A stretch of 64,000 nt of DNA, taken from the NCBI RefSeq assembly GCF_000281045.1, contig NW_008246127.1:57204-121203 (forward strand), read 5' to 3'. How positions within the stretch are numbered: position 1 is the stretch's first letter; each line of letters starts with the position of its first letter. Source of the stretch: Saprolegnia diclina VS20. Lineage: Eukaryota; Oomycota; Saprolegniomycetes; Saprolegniales; Saprolegniaceae. A program made the translations under genes and the position numbers. The notes under the pieces are model-generated. The model saw only the letters and a program-made list of their open reading frames with translations, was not told the DNA's origin and ran no database searches. Shown here piece after piece: positions 21,457 to 33,645 of this stretch.

Positions 21457-24400
21457 CTACCAAACCGCGCCCATTTCGTGTTCAAAGAGTGCTGCCTTGA
21501 GCTGTGCAATCTCTTGGGCGGCGTTGGTCGCAATCACGCGCAGTTGGTCCTCTAACACTCGCACCCGCACCCCGAGCACGTTATTGTCGTCAGTCGAAGG
21601 TGGGCTTGACAGTGTCGCTGGGGTCTCCGTGTTGACGGCTTTGTCTGCGCGTGCCACGATGGCTGGCAAAAACGGCTTTGGCGGTGGGGGTTGATCCCGA
21701 ATGCTGTCGCTGGAGGCCTCGCCGTTGGCCTGTCGAGGTGGTCGTAATGGTGGAACCATCGGTTTGGTCGCCATCGTCCGCGCCGAGTCTAGTCCTGGTT
21801 GATGGGCACGGGCGGATGCGATATGGTATCTAGAACCTCATACTGTTATCGGACGTGAACAAGACAATGTTGTAGTACGTGGCTTGCTCCTTCAAAAAGG
21901 CGTTTTCGAGACGCAGGCGAAAAATCTCGGCCTACACGACGCGTCATTTCTCATCGGCGCTCAAGGCCGCGCACATGAACATTCGGGCCAATTGAGTTGG
22001 CCTTGGCTTCGGCAAGCTTGGTGTCGACGAGCTTCTCGAGCTTGGCGATGACGCTCTCTTGCGTACTAATGGTTTGCTAGCGAGCTATGAGCCCTGCGAC
22101 TTTCGTCATCAAGTCACCTTACCTTGTACACGCTAATTTTTTGCATTTCGCGCTGGGATTTCTGAACGTAGGCTGCTTGTGCGACGTGGGCAGCTTCCAT
22201 TTCGCGGTGCTTGGTCTATCGCAGCGTAAAGCCGACTGTGTGAGGTAGCGAGGACCTGGACGGCCAAGAGCTCGGCTTCAAAATTGCGGCAAGCGAGAAG
22301 CTTCTGCGTGAGGTCGCGATGGCTTTGGTCGAGGTCGTTGTACTTGGTTTGGAGCTTCCGGTAGTGCTGCGCTAGCAACGGCATGTTGCTGGTCGTGAGG
22401 CGGTTGCCTTCCAAGCATAGCTGCAGCTCCTACGAACGAAAAGCCATGAATGCGACCCCACCTTCTGATACGACTCTTTGTCCACCTCTTGTTGGCGCTG
22501 CTCGAGGGCTTCGTAATTGTTGATTTTGACCTGAAGCGTCTGCAGTAGCTGGTCCTTCCTTTGCAGCGTTTTCTACGAGTCATCGTGAGCTGACATGAAG
22601 TGCCACGTTTCCAGAGACTCGAAGATCTACGATTTCCGTGCCGCAGGTTCGAAGTGCTTGCGTCCGCTTGTCCATCTCCACGTGCAACTACATACTTTCG
22701 TTCTCGACGATACGATGCAACAATAAAACCTTCTCGATGGTGGCCTGCTTGGACCGTAGCTCCGTCGATAGCGTTTGCAGTTGATCTCGCATGTCGTCAC
22801 GCGGTGTTGCGACCAGCGGCGGCGGCCCACTATCGCTCAGTGGAACTTTCTCTGACAAGTGGTCGAGGGGAGCGAGCTCCAAGATGCGAGGCTCTGGTAT
22901 CCTGGTCTCGATAGCGCCGTCTCGGAAGAGCGACGCCACGACGCCAGAGATGCCTCCGGTGTCAACAACTGACGAAATCGGGTGGCGGTTGAGGCCTCTT
23001 GCGATCGCGCCCATCCACGCGTGTGTCTTGAGGATCGTTCGATTTGTGCACATGACGCGCTCGCTTCGAAAGGAGTCGTCACTGGTCCAAATACGGAGCG
23101 ATGCTAGCCACGGAGTGTTGGCATGCGTGCTAGAAGCAGCTGCAGTACCGCGCAGGACGAGCGAGTAGGGCGCCGAGTGCATTTGAAGCGGAATGCCCAC
23201 TGTGGTTTTCGCCTCGGACGAGGTTGCTCGCGGAGGCGACACAGTGACCGGAAGACTGCCTCCGACACATACCATCTATCCAAGCTTGCAGTGTCAAAAC
23301 AAGTATTGATGACGTACCTCGCCCTTAAGATTTGGTGCGTACACCGAGCACTGGATCCGGAGTGCCAGCGTCGCACAATCAAACGTTATTGGGTACTGCC
23401 AGTGGTACGCACTGGCGTCCCAGCGACCTCCGGGGGTGAGGCGCCATGAAATAGGCTGCCAACTTCGTAGGGCATCGGCGGAATCAACGACGGGCGCTGG
23501 CTACTGGCACGTGAGCTCGAGTCGGGATATTGACGCACGTACGAGCGGCGCATCGACGGTCCTTGCCGTTCCCGCGGCACCAGCGTCCAAAATCTCGAGT
23601 CGGAGCCTCGTCTTGTCGTCAACGAGGCTTGGGTGCATTGCATTTGACCCAATGCTCTCCAACGTTAGTTCGGCCCGGTGCAGAGGAGGCCTCCTAGCAA
23701 CCGATTGTTTGGAAGCTCATATCGGAAGATCAAGACGACGCACAGCAAGTGGGTTCGAAAAAACGTCACCAGGAGGCTCGCCGACGCGGCGAACGCGCTC
23801 GATGCTGGCGGCAGTTGCAGCTCCATCGACGCCTCCGAGTCCAACGGAAGATACTCGACGGGCATGGCTACTGCCGCGAGAAGCATATCTTGGCCATCAA
23901 GACTCTTGGCGATGATCTCGAGCACGACACCCCACACACCGCGGGTGCGCACACTGGACGGGACGTTGGCGGCAATCATCTCGTTGTAGATGGGCGATGC
24001 GCTCTAAGAACGTAGCATGAACGCCTTGTTGCTCCTCGCTGCGCTACCTGCTCGACAACGCGTGTTGCGCCGAACGGGGTGTAGAGCCCATCGTAGACCC
24101 GACGCTCGCCCGCGGGGCAGGTCCAAAACTCACAGGCCGTCGCTACGTCCAGCCGCCGAGTCGGTCGCAGCACGACAAATGTCGTCGGGGTAGGGTGTCC
24201 GAGGTGCTCGAATCCACGCCCGTAGTGTACAACAGCAAAGACGTTGTCGGTTGTCGCCGATGCACTAAACGGTCTAGCCACATTCGTCAATGCCACTGTT
24301 GGTTGCAGCGACTATACCGCGTTGTGGCTTTGATATCCTGCGGCGTCGTGCAAAACTCGGGACGAAACACCGCCGTGTCGGCGCTGGACAAGTCGAGCAC

Positions 24401-24670
24401 CGGCGGCGCGATGGACGTGCACCGGGGCAAGGCTTCGAGTTTGGACGGAAGCTGAATTTCCGAGTTTCGGCGTCCGACAAGAGGAGGGGATATCTCGGCG
24501 ACCGAGTTGCTTCGACTGCCCTCTGCAACTATAGGTGGAGTGTCGATAGATGGGCGGCGGGATCCATTGGAAGCCACTGGCGGGGGCGTCGGAGGCGGAC
24601 CAGCCATTCGATTCGAGCGGTCCCTCGAAGGGTTGTCTGCCCCCGTGGTCAAGAGAGACGGCTCACTCAT
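21457..24670 (-). CDS. C2-like and coiled-coil protein (CCDC33-like candidate)
   Basis: Multi-exon minus-strand gene. Exons from the start: 24670-24318, 24273-24048, 24003-23744, 23693-23543, 23500-23318, 23275-22730, then short exons from 22687 down to the last exon ending at 21457; in the part beginning at 22687 some splice sites are ambiguous. The N-terminus is disordered and Pro/Ser-rich. The middle has beta-rich, C2-like segments (VFAVVHYG, SPIYNEMIAANVP, LRLEILDAG, FDCATLALRIQCSVYAPN). The C-terminal half is coiled coil (KLQTKYNDLDQSHRDLTQKL, LEKLVDTKLAEAKANS, LRLENAFLKEQA, VRVLEDQLRVIATNAAQEI). CCDC33 combines C2 and coiled coil, but the name is a suggestion. Confidence 0.8.
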
Positions 24671-24963
24671 GCTGTAATGACGCGTTGGTCTTGAGCCAAG
24701 AGGACAGGCATGCAGCGCCAGGTACAGCTCGGTCAATCTAGCCGTTTTAGCAATAACGCCAGCTTGTGTTGAATTAACCAAACTTTATGAAACACTATGC
24801 CTGCGATAGCGTGTATCCTGGATGGCGGCGTAAATATGCATATTTGAAAAATGAGCCATGGGTGTCCTTGCGAGCATGACTTGTCACTCCGTGCCATGCG
24901 CACGTTCACGACCTTTCGATCAAGCCATGCACCGATACTAGTGTATTGGTCGAGGCGACATAA
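24671..24963. other. Short intergenic spacer
   Basis: No coding sequence is seen. In-frame Met codons up to 24781 could extend the upstream gene's N-terminus. Confidence 0.5.
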
Positions 24964-27900
24964 TCAATCTGTGAGGGGGCAAGCATGCTGTAGCGATCGG
25001 TGCCATTGGGGTGCCTGGCTTAACCCTGGAATGGTCTTGGCTGCCTTCAACACGTGAACGCGCCACGACTTGCAGTCCAAAACGTACACGACACCGTGTG
25101 CGCCACGCAGCGTGAGCAGTCCGTCCATGACCGCGGAAGCTCGGTCGAGGTAGTAGACGCCATTGTGCGTGCGGTGGTCGTGCTTGAAGAGGTACGTCGC
25201 GCCCGCCGAGAGAAAGAGGCTGTGAGCCACGGGCGCTGGGGACACACCGACGCGCCACTTGGCTGCGGCCGAGAGTAGCACTTTGGACACGAGCACGAGA
25301 CCAACGAGCGTCAAGAGGCGAGTGGCTTGGCCAATGTAGATGACGCCTGCATCGCACGCGACGTCAAAGTCCAGAGCCGTCGCAGAACAGCGCAGGTCAA
25401 TCGCCACTCGGTGCTCAACGGGCGCCGTCGTTGTCAGGAGCGCGGCGATGGCCCACACGACCGCATTATGCACCGAGAGGTAGTACGACGTGTACTCGCG
25501 CGTGAGAACGAGCAAGAGATCGCTGATGATGGACGCAAGCCACGTGACCTCGTTGGCTGCGAGCACAAGCTTGTACCACGGGCGGTCGTCGTAAAAGACG
25601 CTGATGACGCCGGTAAAATGCAAGGTTGGCGACGCCGTAGAAAGCATGCACTGGCGGTGAGGCTGCGGAGACACAGGAGCGGGCGGCCGACCCACGCGAC
25701 GCCCCGACGTGTCCGAATTTGAACATGTTGGTGCCTTCGACGTGGCCACAGCTCCGCAAGGCGTAGAAAACCACGAATGCTGCGATCGTGATCATTGTGA
25801 ACGTCACGTAGATAAGACAGCCACGAGCGTACTGCGCCAAATTGACGGGCACGTCGTGAGCCTGAACGGACTCCCGGCGGGGGTCTTGGAGGTTCGTGAG
25901 GAGCGTTAGATTGTTGCCTGCGTCGCCTTGAAACGCTACAACTTCCCGCGCCCCAGCAACCCATTCGTAGAGAAAGAGCCACGCGAAAAAGCCAAACGCT
26001 GGCTCGTCCAGTAGCTTTGCGTGCAAAAGCTGCAGCGGCGGCGCGCCGTCGAGGTATCCATAGTTGATAAATCCAATCTCCAAACTTTGAAGAGCGTGGG
26101 TCACATCCACGTCCGGCGCTGCAGACGGCACGTACGTCGTCAGAAAGGCCTGCGTTTGACCGAGGTACGCTCGACACGCCTCATAGTTAGTTGGGTCGAA
26201 CGCACACGAAGCCGATATGTTCATCGGAGTCGCCATCGCCGCTGCGACCACGTAGTGTTGTCGTGACGGTTCTATCCTGGCGAGGACTCCTGTTGTCGGT
26301 ACGCATGGCTCGGCGAACGAAAACAGATTGTTGAGTCCAATGTCGACCGATGAGGGGTACGCGACGTCTGGGCACAGCGGCGAGGCGCCGAACGTGACGC
26401 CTCCGCGTCCGAGCCACGGTGGCGGTACGGGATACGACGAGTCCAGTGGGATAATATTGGCATACGCGATCTGGGCTGGCGTCGACAGCGTCAAACTCAA
26501 GCGAACAAGGTCCACGAGGTTTCGAACTGCGCCAAGCACCCTCTTCGGGACGCTGATGTAGAGCATATCGACGGATCCAAAGGGGCCGAGGACGTTTGTG
26601 AGCAAGCTGAAACCTTGCGAAAGCGGCAGCGAGAGCACAGCGCTATGGGCGAGAACGCTTGCAATCGTGTTGTTGCCATACGCAAAGACAGAACTCAATC
26701 GAAGCAGACTGCAACCGTTGATCGTGCTCGAGTTGTCGACTACCGCCATCAAGTCGTTGGCGAGGCCCCAGTACATTTTGAAACTGGATTGGCTCGAGAA
26801 GCGGTAGGACCCATTCTGGCGCTGAAGGGTAAGGGGATACACGAGACCATAGGCGTTCACAATCGAGTACATGCTGGAGACGCCGATGTGCTTGAAGTTT
26901 TGCCACTGTGTGTCGTAGTACGTGACGTTGGCGCGACGCCAGACGTCTGCTTCGTCGATCAAACTTCGGCGCGGCGTCGAGAGCCAATGGGCTCCGGCAA
27001 TCGACCGCCGAAGCTCGGACGCGATACCGACGTCAAAAGCTTTGCCCCAGCATGCTGTAAATCTGGCTCTGTCCACATTGTGCACCAGCGATGCCAAGTA
27101 GACGGCGCCGTTGCTCGTCATGGCTCGACAGCGTGCTTGGCGGGTGCTGGTTGCGGCCATCTCCCACGTTTGATTCCAATCGACGTAGCAGTACGGGGTA
27201 AAGAGCCACGGCGCGTCACAGCCATCGATCGAGCGAAGGGCTTCGATGGCCACTTGGATCGAGGTCAAGACCGAGTGCTGCAGGCGAGCGCCATAGTTAG
27301 CCGGCGACGCCACGAATGCAACATCGGCGTCAAACGCCCCGATCAAATTGATGTGCTTGTCGTCCAGTCGACAGGACAGTGGCAGTGAAAGTCCAAACAC
27401 GAGTTGCTCCGTGAGCCACGACGCGACAAAGGCGTGACCGCCCGTGACGTTGAACCCGCTCCAATAAAAGTTGTTGGACAAGTCTGTTGTCGCCACGTCC
27501 AGGTACAAGACACTGCCGCCGAGGGATATGAGCATGTGTAAAAGCCCAAGCACAGCCATCAACCGGCGCCAACGCCGCGACCGCGTTGTTGGCGCAACGA
27601 CGTCGACATCCACGCGCTGCAACTGCGCGCTCAGCAGGTGCACCCCCGTCGGCGACGAAGAGCATTCAGGTACGAGGAGCCTCCAAAGCTTGATGTCAAA
27701 GAAGCACCGCATCGATCCGCAGGAGCAAAAGATGACACAGGCGAGCGCGCTTCCGACAGCGTCGAACGTCTGCGCTGCCGCAGCCGTTGGCAAGGGTTGA
27801 AGAAACATATGAGCGACCCCGGACAAGCGCAAACTGGGCTCGGCCAGCGGCAATACAGGATATACGACACGTTTCTGGAAGCACATGGCGGCCACGGTAA

Positions 27901-30214
27901 CGCCGAAAACGACGACGAGCTGAATGCTCACGAGGTCCAGCACGCGTCGAAAGCGCCCAATGTGAACGATCCCCGAGTCGCAGTGGACTACATAATCCAT
28001 GTTCTGGCTAGTGCACTGCCGGTTCAGCGTCGCGGTCGCTGCTACGGGCGATAGCACTTCGATGGCGACGACAATAAGCCACACGAGAAGGCTCGAGACG
28101 TGGCAATGCACGGCCGAAAGTCCCCGAGCAAACACAAGGACAAGTTCGTTGAGGACGTAGGTGACCCAGCACGCTTCACCCGCGAGGAGCATGACGATGT
28201 ACCAAGGCCGGGGCGAGGGCTGGAGCTGCACGACGAACGACGCGTCAAGCGCGACTGACGACGTGCTTAATAGCAAAATGGCAGCAAGACCGCGAAAGAG
28301 ACAAAGAGGCCGACCAACCCACGTCGCGCCAACCGTTCGGTTGAAGCAGACAAGGTTGCGTCCCACAATGTGAAAATCACGTTGGAACGCCAAGTAGAGA
28401 GTCCATGCACCCACGCCGCAGAGCGCCAACGAAACAATGAGCACGAGGTACCAGCCGACCTGCGTCGCGCTTTGCAACACTTGGCCAAGACCACTCGTCG
28501 AGTACTCGGTCGGCGCGTACGCGTTCGACATCAACACGAGCGAGCGCACGTCGCCTTCGAACGAGACGACCTCCCGGATGCCGAGAACCCACTCGCGGAG
28601 CAGCACCCAGCTCGCGAGTGTCCACGCCAAGTCCCCTGCGTCCAGAAGCGGCTGGTGCAGCATGGTCCATGTGCCATTGGGCGAGCGTGCGTACTGCATG
28701 TGCTCGAGACCCATGGCGACCACGTCGTTTGCGGCGGCTGCAAAGACGGATCGCGCCAAGTCGAGGCGCTGGCGAGCCCGCGAGGCTGCAGAGCAGTTCA
28801 CACCAGCAGCAGCACACGCCGCGCTACTCGCGTCGGTCGCAACGACGCCGAACACGACTGCGGCGGGGCTCGGTGAGAGCCAAAAGGGCGTCTCTTGCGT
28901 GCACCCATCGAAGAAGTCGAACGACTGCTGCACGAACGATGTCGGCAGGCTCGAGACGCACATGGGGTTGCCGCCGTAAAACGTATAGTTGCGCCACGCA
29001 AGCGGTGTTGGCGTCGTCAAGGCGCCCGCCGGGATTGTGCGGTAGGCGGCGCTTAGGGCCCGGTCGACGCCGAGGCGGGGAACGAGGGCTGCCTGGAACG
29101 CATCAAAAGCGGCAATTCGCGACGCTGGCGGTACTCTGAAAAACGCATCCACCGACAGGAACGGTCCGAGCTCGTACTGGAAGAGCGCGGCTTGGGCTGC
29201 AAAGACGCCAGTGACATAGTTGGTACTCCATACTTCGACAGGGATGGCTGGCAAGGACGCACTTACGTTGGCGCCTACGTAGTTGGACGTGCCCCAGACC
29301 AAGCTCCGGTTGAGGCCCTGCATGACCCAGAGGTCGTTGAGCGGGATGAAGAAGAGATTTTGCGACGTCCATGGGCCCGTCACGCGTGAAAGACTCTTGA
29401 TTGTTGTGCTCAGCTGCATCCCGAGCGAATTCTCAAGTGCGACCGTCTCGGTGACGCCGGTCTGCCACCGGTTCTGCCACTGCAGCACAAACCTTGAAAT
29501 GTTGAATGACCGCCAGTACGCGATTTCGGCGTCGACACTCGTGTTTGCTCGAGCAGACGCGGTGGTCGTGAGCCAACGGCGACCGGCTTCGGTCTCTTCC
29601 AAGCCGAGCTGAACCGCAACGGTGAACGGCATGTTGGGCCCGGCCCAGATCGTCACAAAGTCATTCCAGTCGATGTTGCGCAGCGTGGCCTCCATGAACA
29701 CGGCGCCATTCGTTCGGTACTTGGCGTCGCAGCGCGCGGCTCGCTCTGTTGTGTGGGCCACGGTGAAGGCTCGGTTGAAGTCGACGTAGCAGTGCTGCGT
29801 GTTCATGCGCATGGACCAGCTTGCGCTCAGGAGCCGAAGGTTCGCCACGGCGTACTCGATGGACGAGAGGTCGTGCAAAGCAAGCTGGCGGGGGTACGTC
29901 GGGTAGACATTCGTGACGGACGAAGACCCGTTGTAGCTCTTTTGCACACCAGACAAACAGTTTGTGATGGGAAATGTGGCTTCGGGCGTCGTCGCTAGGA
30001 CTCGGTTTAGCACGTCGATAAGGAACGCCTGGTGACCGCTCAAGTTGTAGTCGGGCCACCACAGATCGTTGCGAAAGCATGGCGTCAAGTAGACGAGAAA
30101 CCAAAGTCCGCAGCTCAGCGAAAAGAGGACGTAGACGCAGCCCACGATCGCCTCGAGACGGACCGTCCGGAATGGAGGCACCTTGGCGCGTTGCACTGGA
30201 GCTGGGTATATCAT
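24964..30214 (-). CDS. Giant internally duplicated multi-pass membrane protein
   Basis: A continuous frame runs from ATG 30214 to about 25709. The C-terminus is in another frame (about 25662-24964). A GT-AG intron 25708-25663 (46 nt, TCTCCGCAG end) would join them into 1734 residues. The protein is two homologous halves of ~800 residues. Each has a TM near its N-terminus, a large Cys/Asn-x-Ser/Thr-rich ectodomain (compare HCYVDFNRAFTVAHTT with YCYVDWNQTWEMAATS, and NGAVFMEATLRNIDW with NGAVYLASLVHNVDR), then about five TMs (TWVGRPLCLF, RPWYIVMLLAGEACWV versus RPWYKLVLAANEVTWL). No family is recognised; it looks lineage-specific. The proposed intron removes a stretch that is coding in the other half. 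Confidence 0.8.
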
Positions 30215-30862
30215 GCTCTGTCAATGTCACCGACACCAAAGCAAGGGCTCGAAACAGGTTTTATAACTGCTCGTGCCGTTATTCCTGCGCAGAGATCTGA
30301 TATTCTGATGTTGTTGGCAGCGCGTCTCCAACTGCTAGCTCCAACGGCTTCGTGACGACGACCGATGATATCTCTGCGGGAACGAGCGGCCACAAAGCGC
30401 CGCCACCCACGCCGCTGCCTTGTCCTCAAGTGGGTTTTCCTCCTTGGGTGCTATCCGGGTGGACGCGGGACGTGGATGCCAACGACGGTCGCATGTCGCA
30501 GGCACGGCGGCTTCCTGTCTACTGTGTTGGTAACTGGGACGGGCAGCGCCCGGTGACGGCGACAACGCTGTCGTTGAGGCTGCCCTTGTTCTTTTGCGTC
30601 TCACTGCTCCTGCGAGCCTGGCACGGAGCAGCTGGGCGCCTTGAAGTTGGGCGACGTCCTGTCTCCCGCCACAGTACTTGCACGGCTACTTTAAATAAAG
30701 CGTCTCACCTTGTATCGCAATAGAATGGATTGAAGCATTAAATAGCTTACGTTTTCTATGTGGCATTGTCGGAAAGCCGCGTATTTTTATTCCAGAGTGG
30801 GTCAGATAGGGCAATGTGGGAGATTGCACATTTGCCGATTGGCGTCCAAGCAGCAGCAGGCG
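30215..30862. other. Divergent intergenic region, nothing recognised
   Basis: It separates the giant membrane protein from the SulP transporter. Short frames on both strands have no domain. Confidence 0.5.
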
Positions 30863-33429
30863 ATGAAGTCTCCGGCGCTCTCTGGTTCGACTTGCGACCT
30901 GTGTCCAGGCTCATAGCGTCGTAGGTGTGACCCCGCGCGGCCACGTCACGCGGCTCTCGCTCCGGCGAGACGACGAGCATCCGTGGCAAAAGTCCCAGCC
31001 CTCGCTCACCGACTCGTGCCTCGGCTTGCCCGGTGCAACGGCCAAGAAGCCCAAGGCGTCGGCCTGGGAGTCGCTTGTGCAGAGCCTCATTTACGGCGTC
31101 ATCAATTCGATCCTGACGATCCCATGCATGTACGGCTACGCCGCCATCATTTTCAGCCACTCGGACTTTACCACCTTCATGCCCGCCCTCGCCAAGCTCG
31201 TGCTCCTCTCGAGCGTCGTGCACCAAATCATGTTTACGACGCTGAGCTCGCTACCCTTTGCAATTGGCCAAGTCCAGGTACTATTGCCGACAACCATGAA
31301 CATGTTGATCGATGTTTCTACCTAGGATGCCGGCCTCATCTTCCTCAGCGCCATGGCCACGTCCATCTGCAACACACTCGGCGAAGACGTGCCACTCGAA
31401 GCCAAGGTCACGACCGTCCTTGTCACGATCGGTCTCTCGACGGCCGCGCTCGGTATGACGCTCGTGGCCATTGGCAAGTTCAAGCTCGCGGGCCTCGTCT
31501 CGTACCTTCCGATGCCGGTCGTCGGCGGGTACCTCGCGTTCATTGGTCTCTTTTGTCTCTTTGCCGGCCTCTCGCTCTGCACGGGCCTCGTCATCAACGA
31601 CTTTAGCTCGATGGCGCAGCTCGCGTCGTGGCATTACCTGCTCTTGTGCGCGCCCGGCGTCGCCGGCGGGTACCTCTTCCTCCACGTGAGCCAGCGCTAC
31701 GACAACTCGTTTGCGCTCCCGAGCGTCATTGTTGGCGTCCCGATCCTCTTTTACTTTGTGCTCTACGGCTTTGGGTACAACCTCGAGGACGCGCGGTCGT
31801 TTGGCTGGGTCGCGCCGCTCGCGCCCGCAGCCGGCTTTTCCGAGATGCTCTCGCTCTTCTCGTTCGAGCACGTTCACTGGTATGTATTGCCGTCGCAGAT
31901 CACGACGTGGGTCGGCATGACCTTTGTCGTCGCCTTCTCGTCGTGCCTCGATGTCGCCGCCATCGAGATGGACATGGGCGCGCAGCTCGACATTGACCAC
32001 GAGCTCGCGTGCGTCGGGTGGAGCAACTTTCTCTCGGGCATCCTCGGCGGCTACACGGGCTCGTACATCTTTTCGCAGACGATCTTTACGTACCGCTCCA
32101 AGACCAACTCGCGCGTCGTCGGCATCTGCGTCATCATCTCGGAGTTTGCGCTCGTCGTGCTCCCAATCTCGATCATGAGCTACGTGCCTCGCTTCTTCTT
32201 TGCGGCAACGCTCATCTTTATCGCGATCGACCTCCTCCTCGAGTGGCTCGTGCACGTCTACCACAAGGTGCTCTTCCAAGAGTACCTCGTGCTCTGGCTC
32301 TCGTTCTTTGCCATCAACGCGGTCAACCTCGAGCTCGGCATGATCATCGGCATCGGCTTTGCCATCGTCAACTTCCTCATCGGCTACGCGCAGGTCAACC
32401 AGGTCCAGCGCGTGTACAAGTCGTCGACTGCGATCCGCAACTACGCCGCGCGCAGCGTCATCGCCGACAAGCGCGACTCGATCGTCGTGCTCGAGCTGCA
32501 CGGGTACCTCTTTTTCGGCACATCGGTGCACATTGTCGAGGACGTCAAGAAGTTTGTGCGCGTCCTCAAGCCCGTGAACCCGTACGGGTCGCTCGTGAAT
32601 CGACCGCTCGAGCACCTCGACGGCACGCCGCTCTCCCCCTCCGAGTCCAAGAACCGCCTCCCGACGCGGTATCTGGTCCTCGACTTCAAGCGCGTGACGG
32701 GCATGGACGCCACCGCGGCGCGCAGCTGCTTTATGATCCTTCAGGAGCTCTGCACGTCGCACAAGATTGACGTGATTTACGCCAACGTACTCCCGTCCGT
32801 CTCGCGCCTCCTTGTCAACAACGACATTGTCGACGAGACCGTGCTCTACCGCAACTGCGACGAAGCGCTCGAGTACTGCGAGAGCCACCTCATCTTGGCC
32901 TCGCGCACCAACTCATTCTTCCGCGCCGACGCCTCGCTCCCGCTCTTGCTCAACCGGTTCGTCGGTCTCCCCGACAACGCTGCCTTGTTTGAGCCGCTCG
33001 CGCCGTACTTTACCAAGCAGCTCGTCGAGTCGGACCACTACTTTTACCAGGTACGATCGATGCGCGCAAGAAGGAACACTCATGGCGTTGTAGATTTCCG
33101 AGCCGTCGCGCGCGTTTTACATTCTCGGCGCCGGCAGCGTCGATCTCTTTATGAACAAGGACGGTTCGGTCGACAATGGCGAGAGCGCGTCCTTGGCGCT
33201 GCTCGAGAAGGTGCACGTGGGCGCCATGTTTGGCGAAGTCGACTTTTTCGTGCAGCAAATCCGCCACCTCTCGGCGCGCGCGTCGAGCGACTGCACCGTC
33301 TTTTGCCTCACGCGCGACGCGTACGAGGCCATGAAGCTCGAGCAGCCGCGCCTCTACGACGAGCTCCGCGACGTGATCATCAAGAGCATGGCGCTCACGA
33401 TCGGCAACAACAACTGGCTCGCGCTTTAA
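30863..33429 (+). CDS. SulP/SLC26-type transporter with STAS and cyclic-nucleotide-binding-like domains
   Basis: Exons 31326-33050 and 33094-33429 are certain; 30925-31277 is strong. A 22-nt first exon (30863-30884, MKSPALSG) is inferred because the second exon lacks an ATG and this one splices in phase; total 811 residues. A multi-pass SulP domain (about 45-480) is followed by a STAS domain (about 505-640: VVLELHGYLFFGTSVHIVEDV, YLVLDFKRVTGMDATAA) and a cNMP-binding-like domain (about 700-800: AFYILGAGSVDLF, VGAMFGEVDFF). The same order occurs in yeast YGR125w-like vacuolar proteins. The phosphate-binding cassette is degenerate, so nucleotide binding is uncertain. The substrate is unknown; sulfate or another anion is expected from the family. 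Confidence 0.92.
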
Positions 33430-33645
33430 CTCTCTTCCGCTTGATGTATACAACACAATATAGAGGTCGTCGTCTTTGTATAACCTCGTCTCTCGGTCAG
33501 TGCGATGACGCCGTCGATGGCAAACGTCGTCTCGGTCGAGGACACCGTCGGCGAGCCTCAACTGATTATCTCGTCGCAGAAGAAACGAAGACTGGTCCAA
33601 GATCGCGTTTGCACCAATCAGCGTCAGTGACGCTTCACCACCGCC

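Noticed and set aside
20616-21500. A 294-codon plus-strand open frame
   Set aside because: It lies opposite the prolyl-tRNA synthetase exon, which has complete class II motifs.
26615-27388. A 257-codon plus-strand open frame
   Set aside because: It is antisense to the giant membrane protein and has no domain.
31281-32888. A 535-codon open frame on the minus strand
   Set aside because: It is antisense to the SulP transporter; the length results from strong codon bias in the real gene, and its translation is a low-complexity Glu/Arg/Asp/Val-rich sequence.
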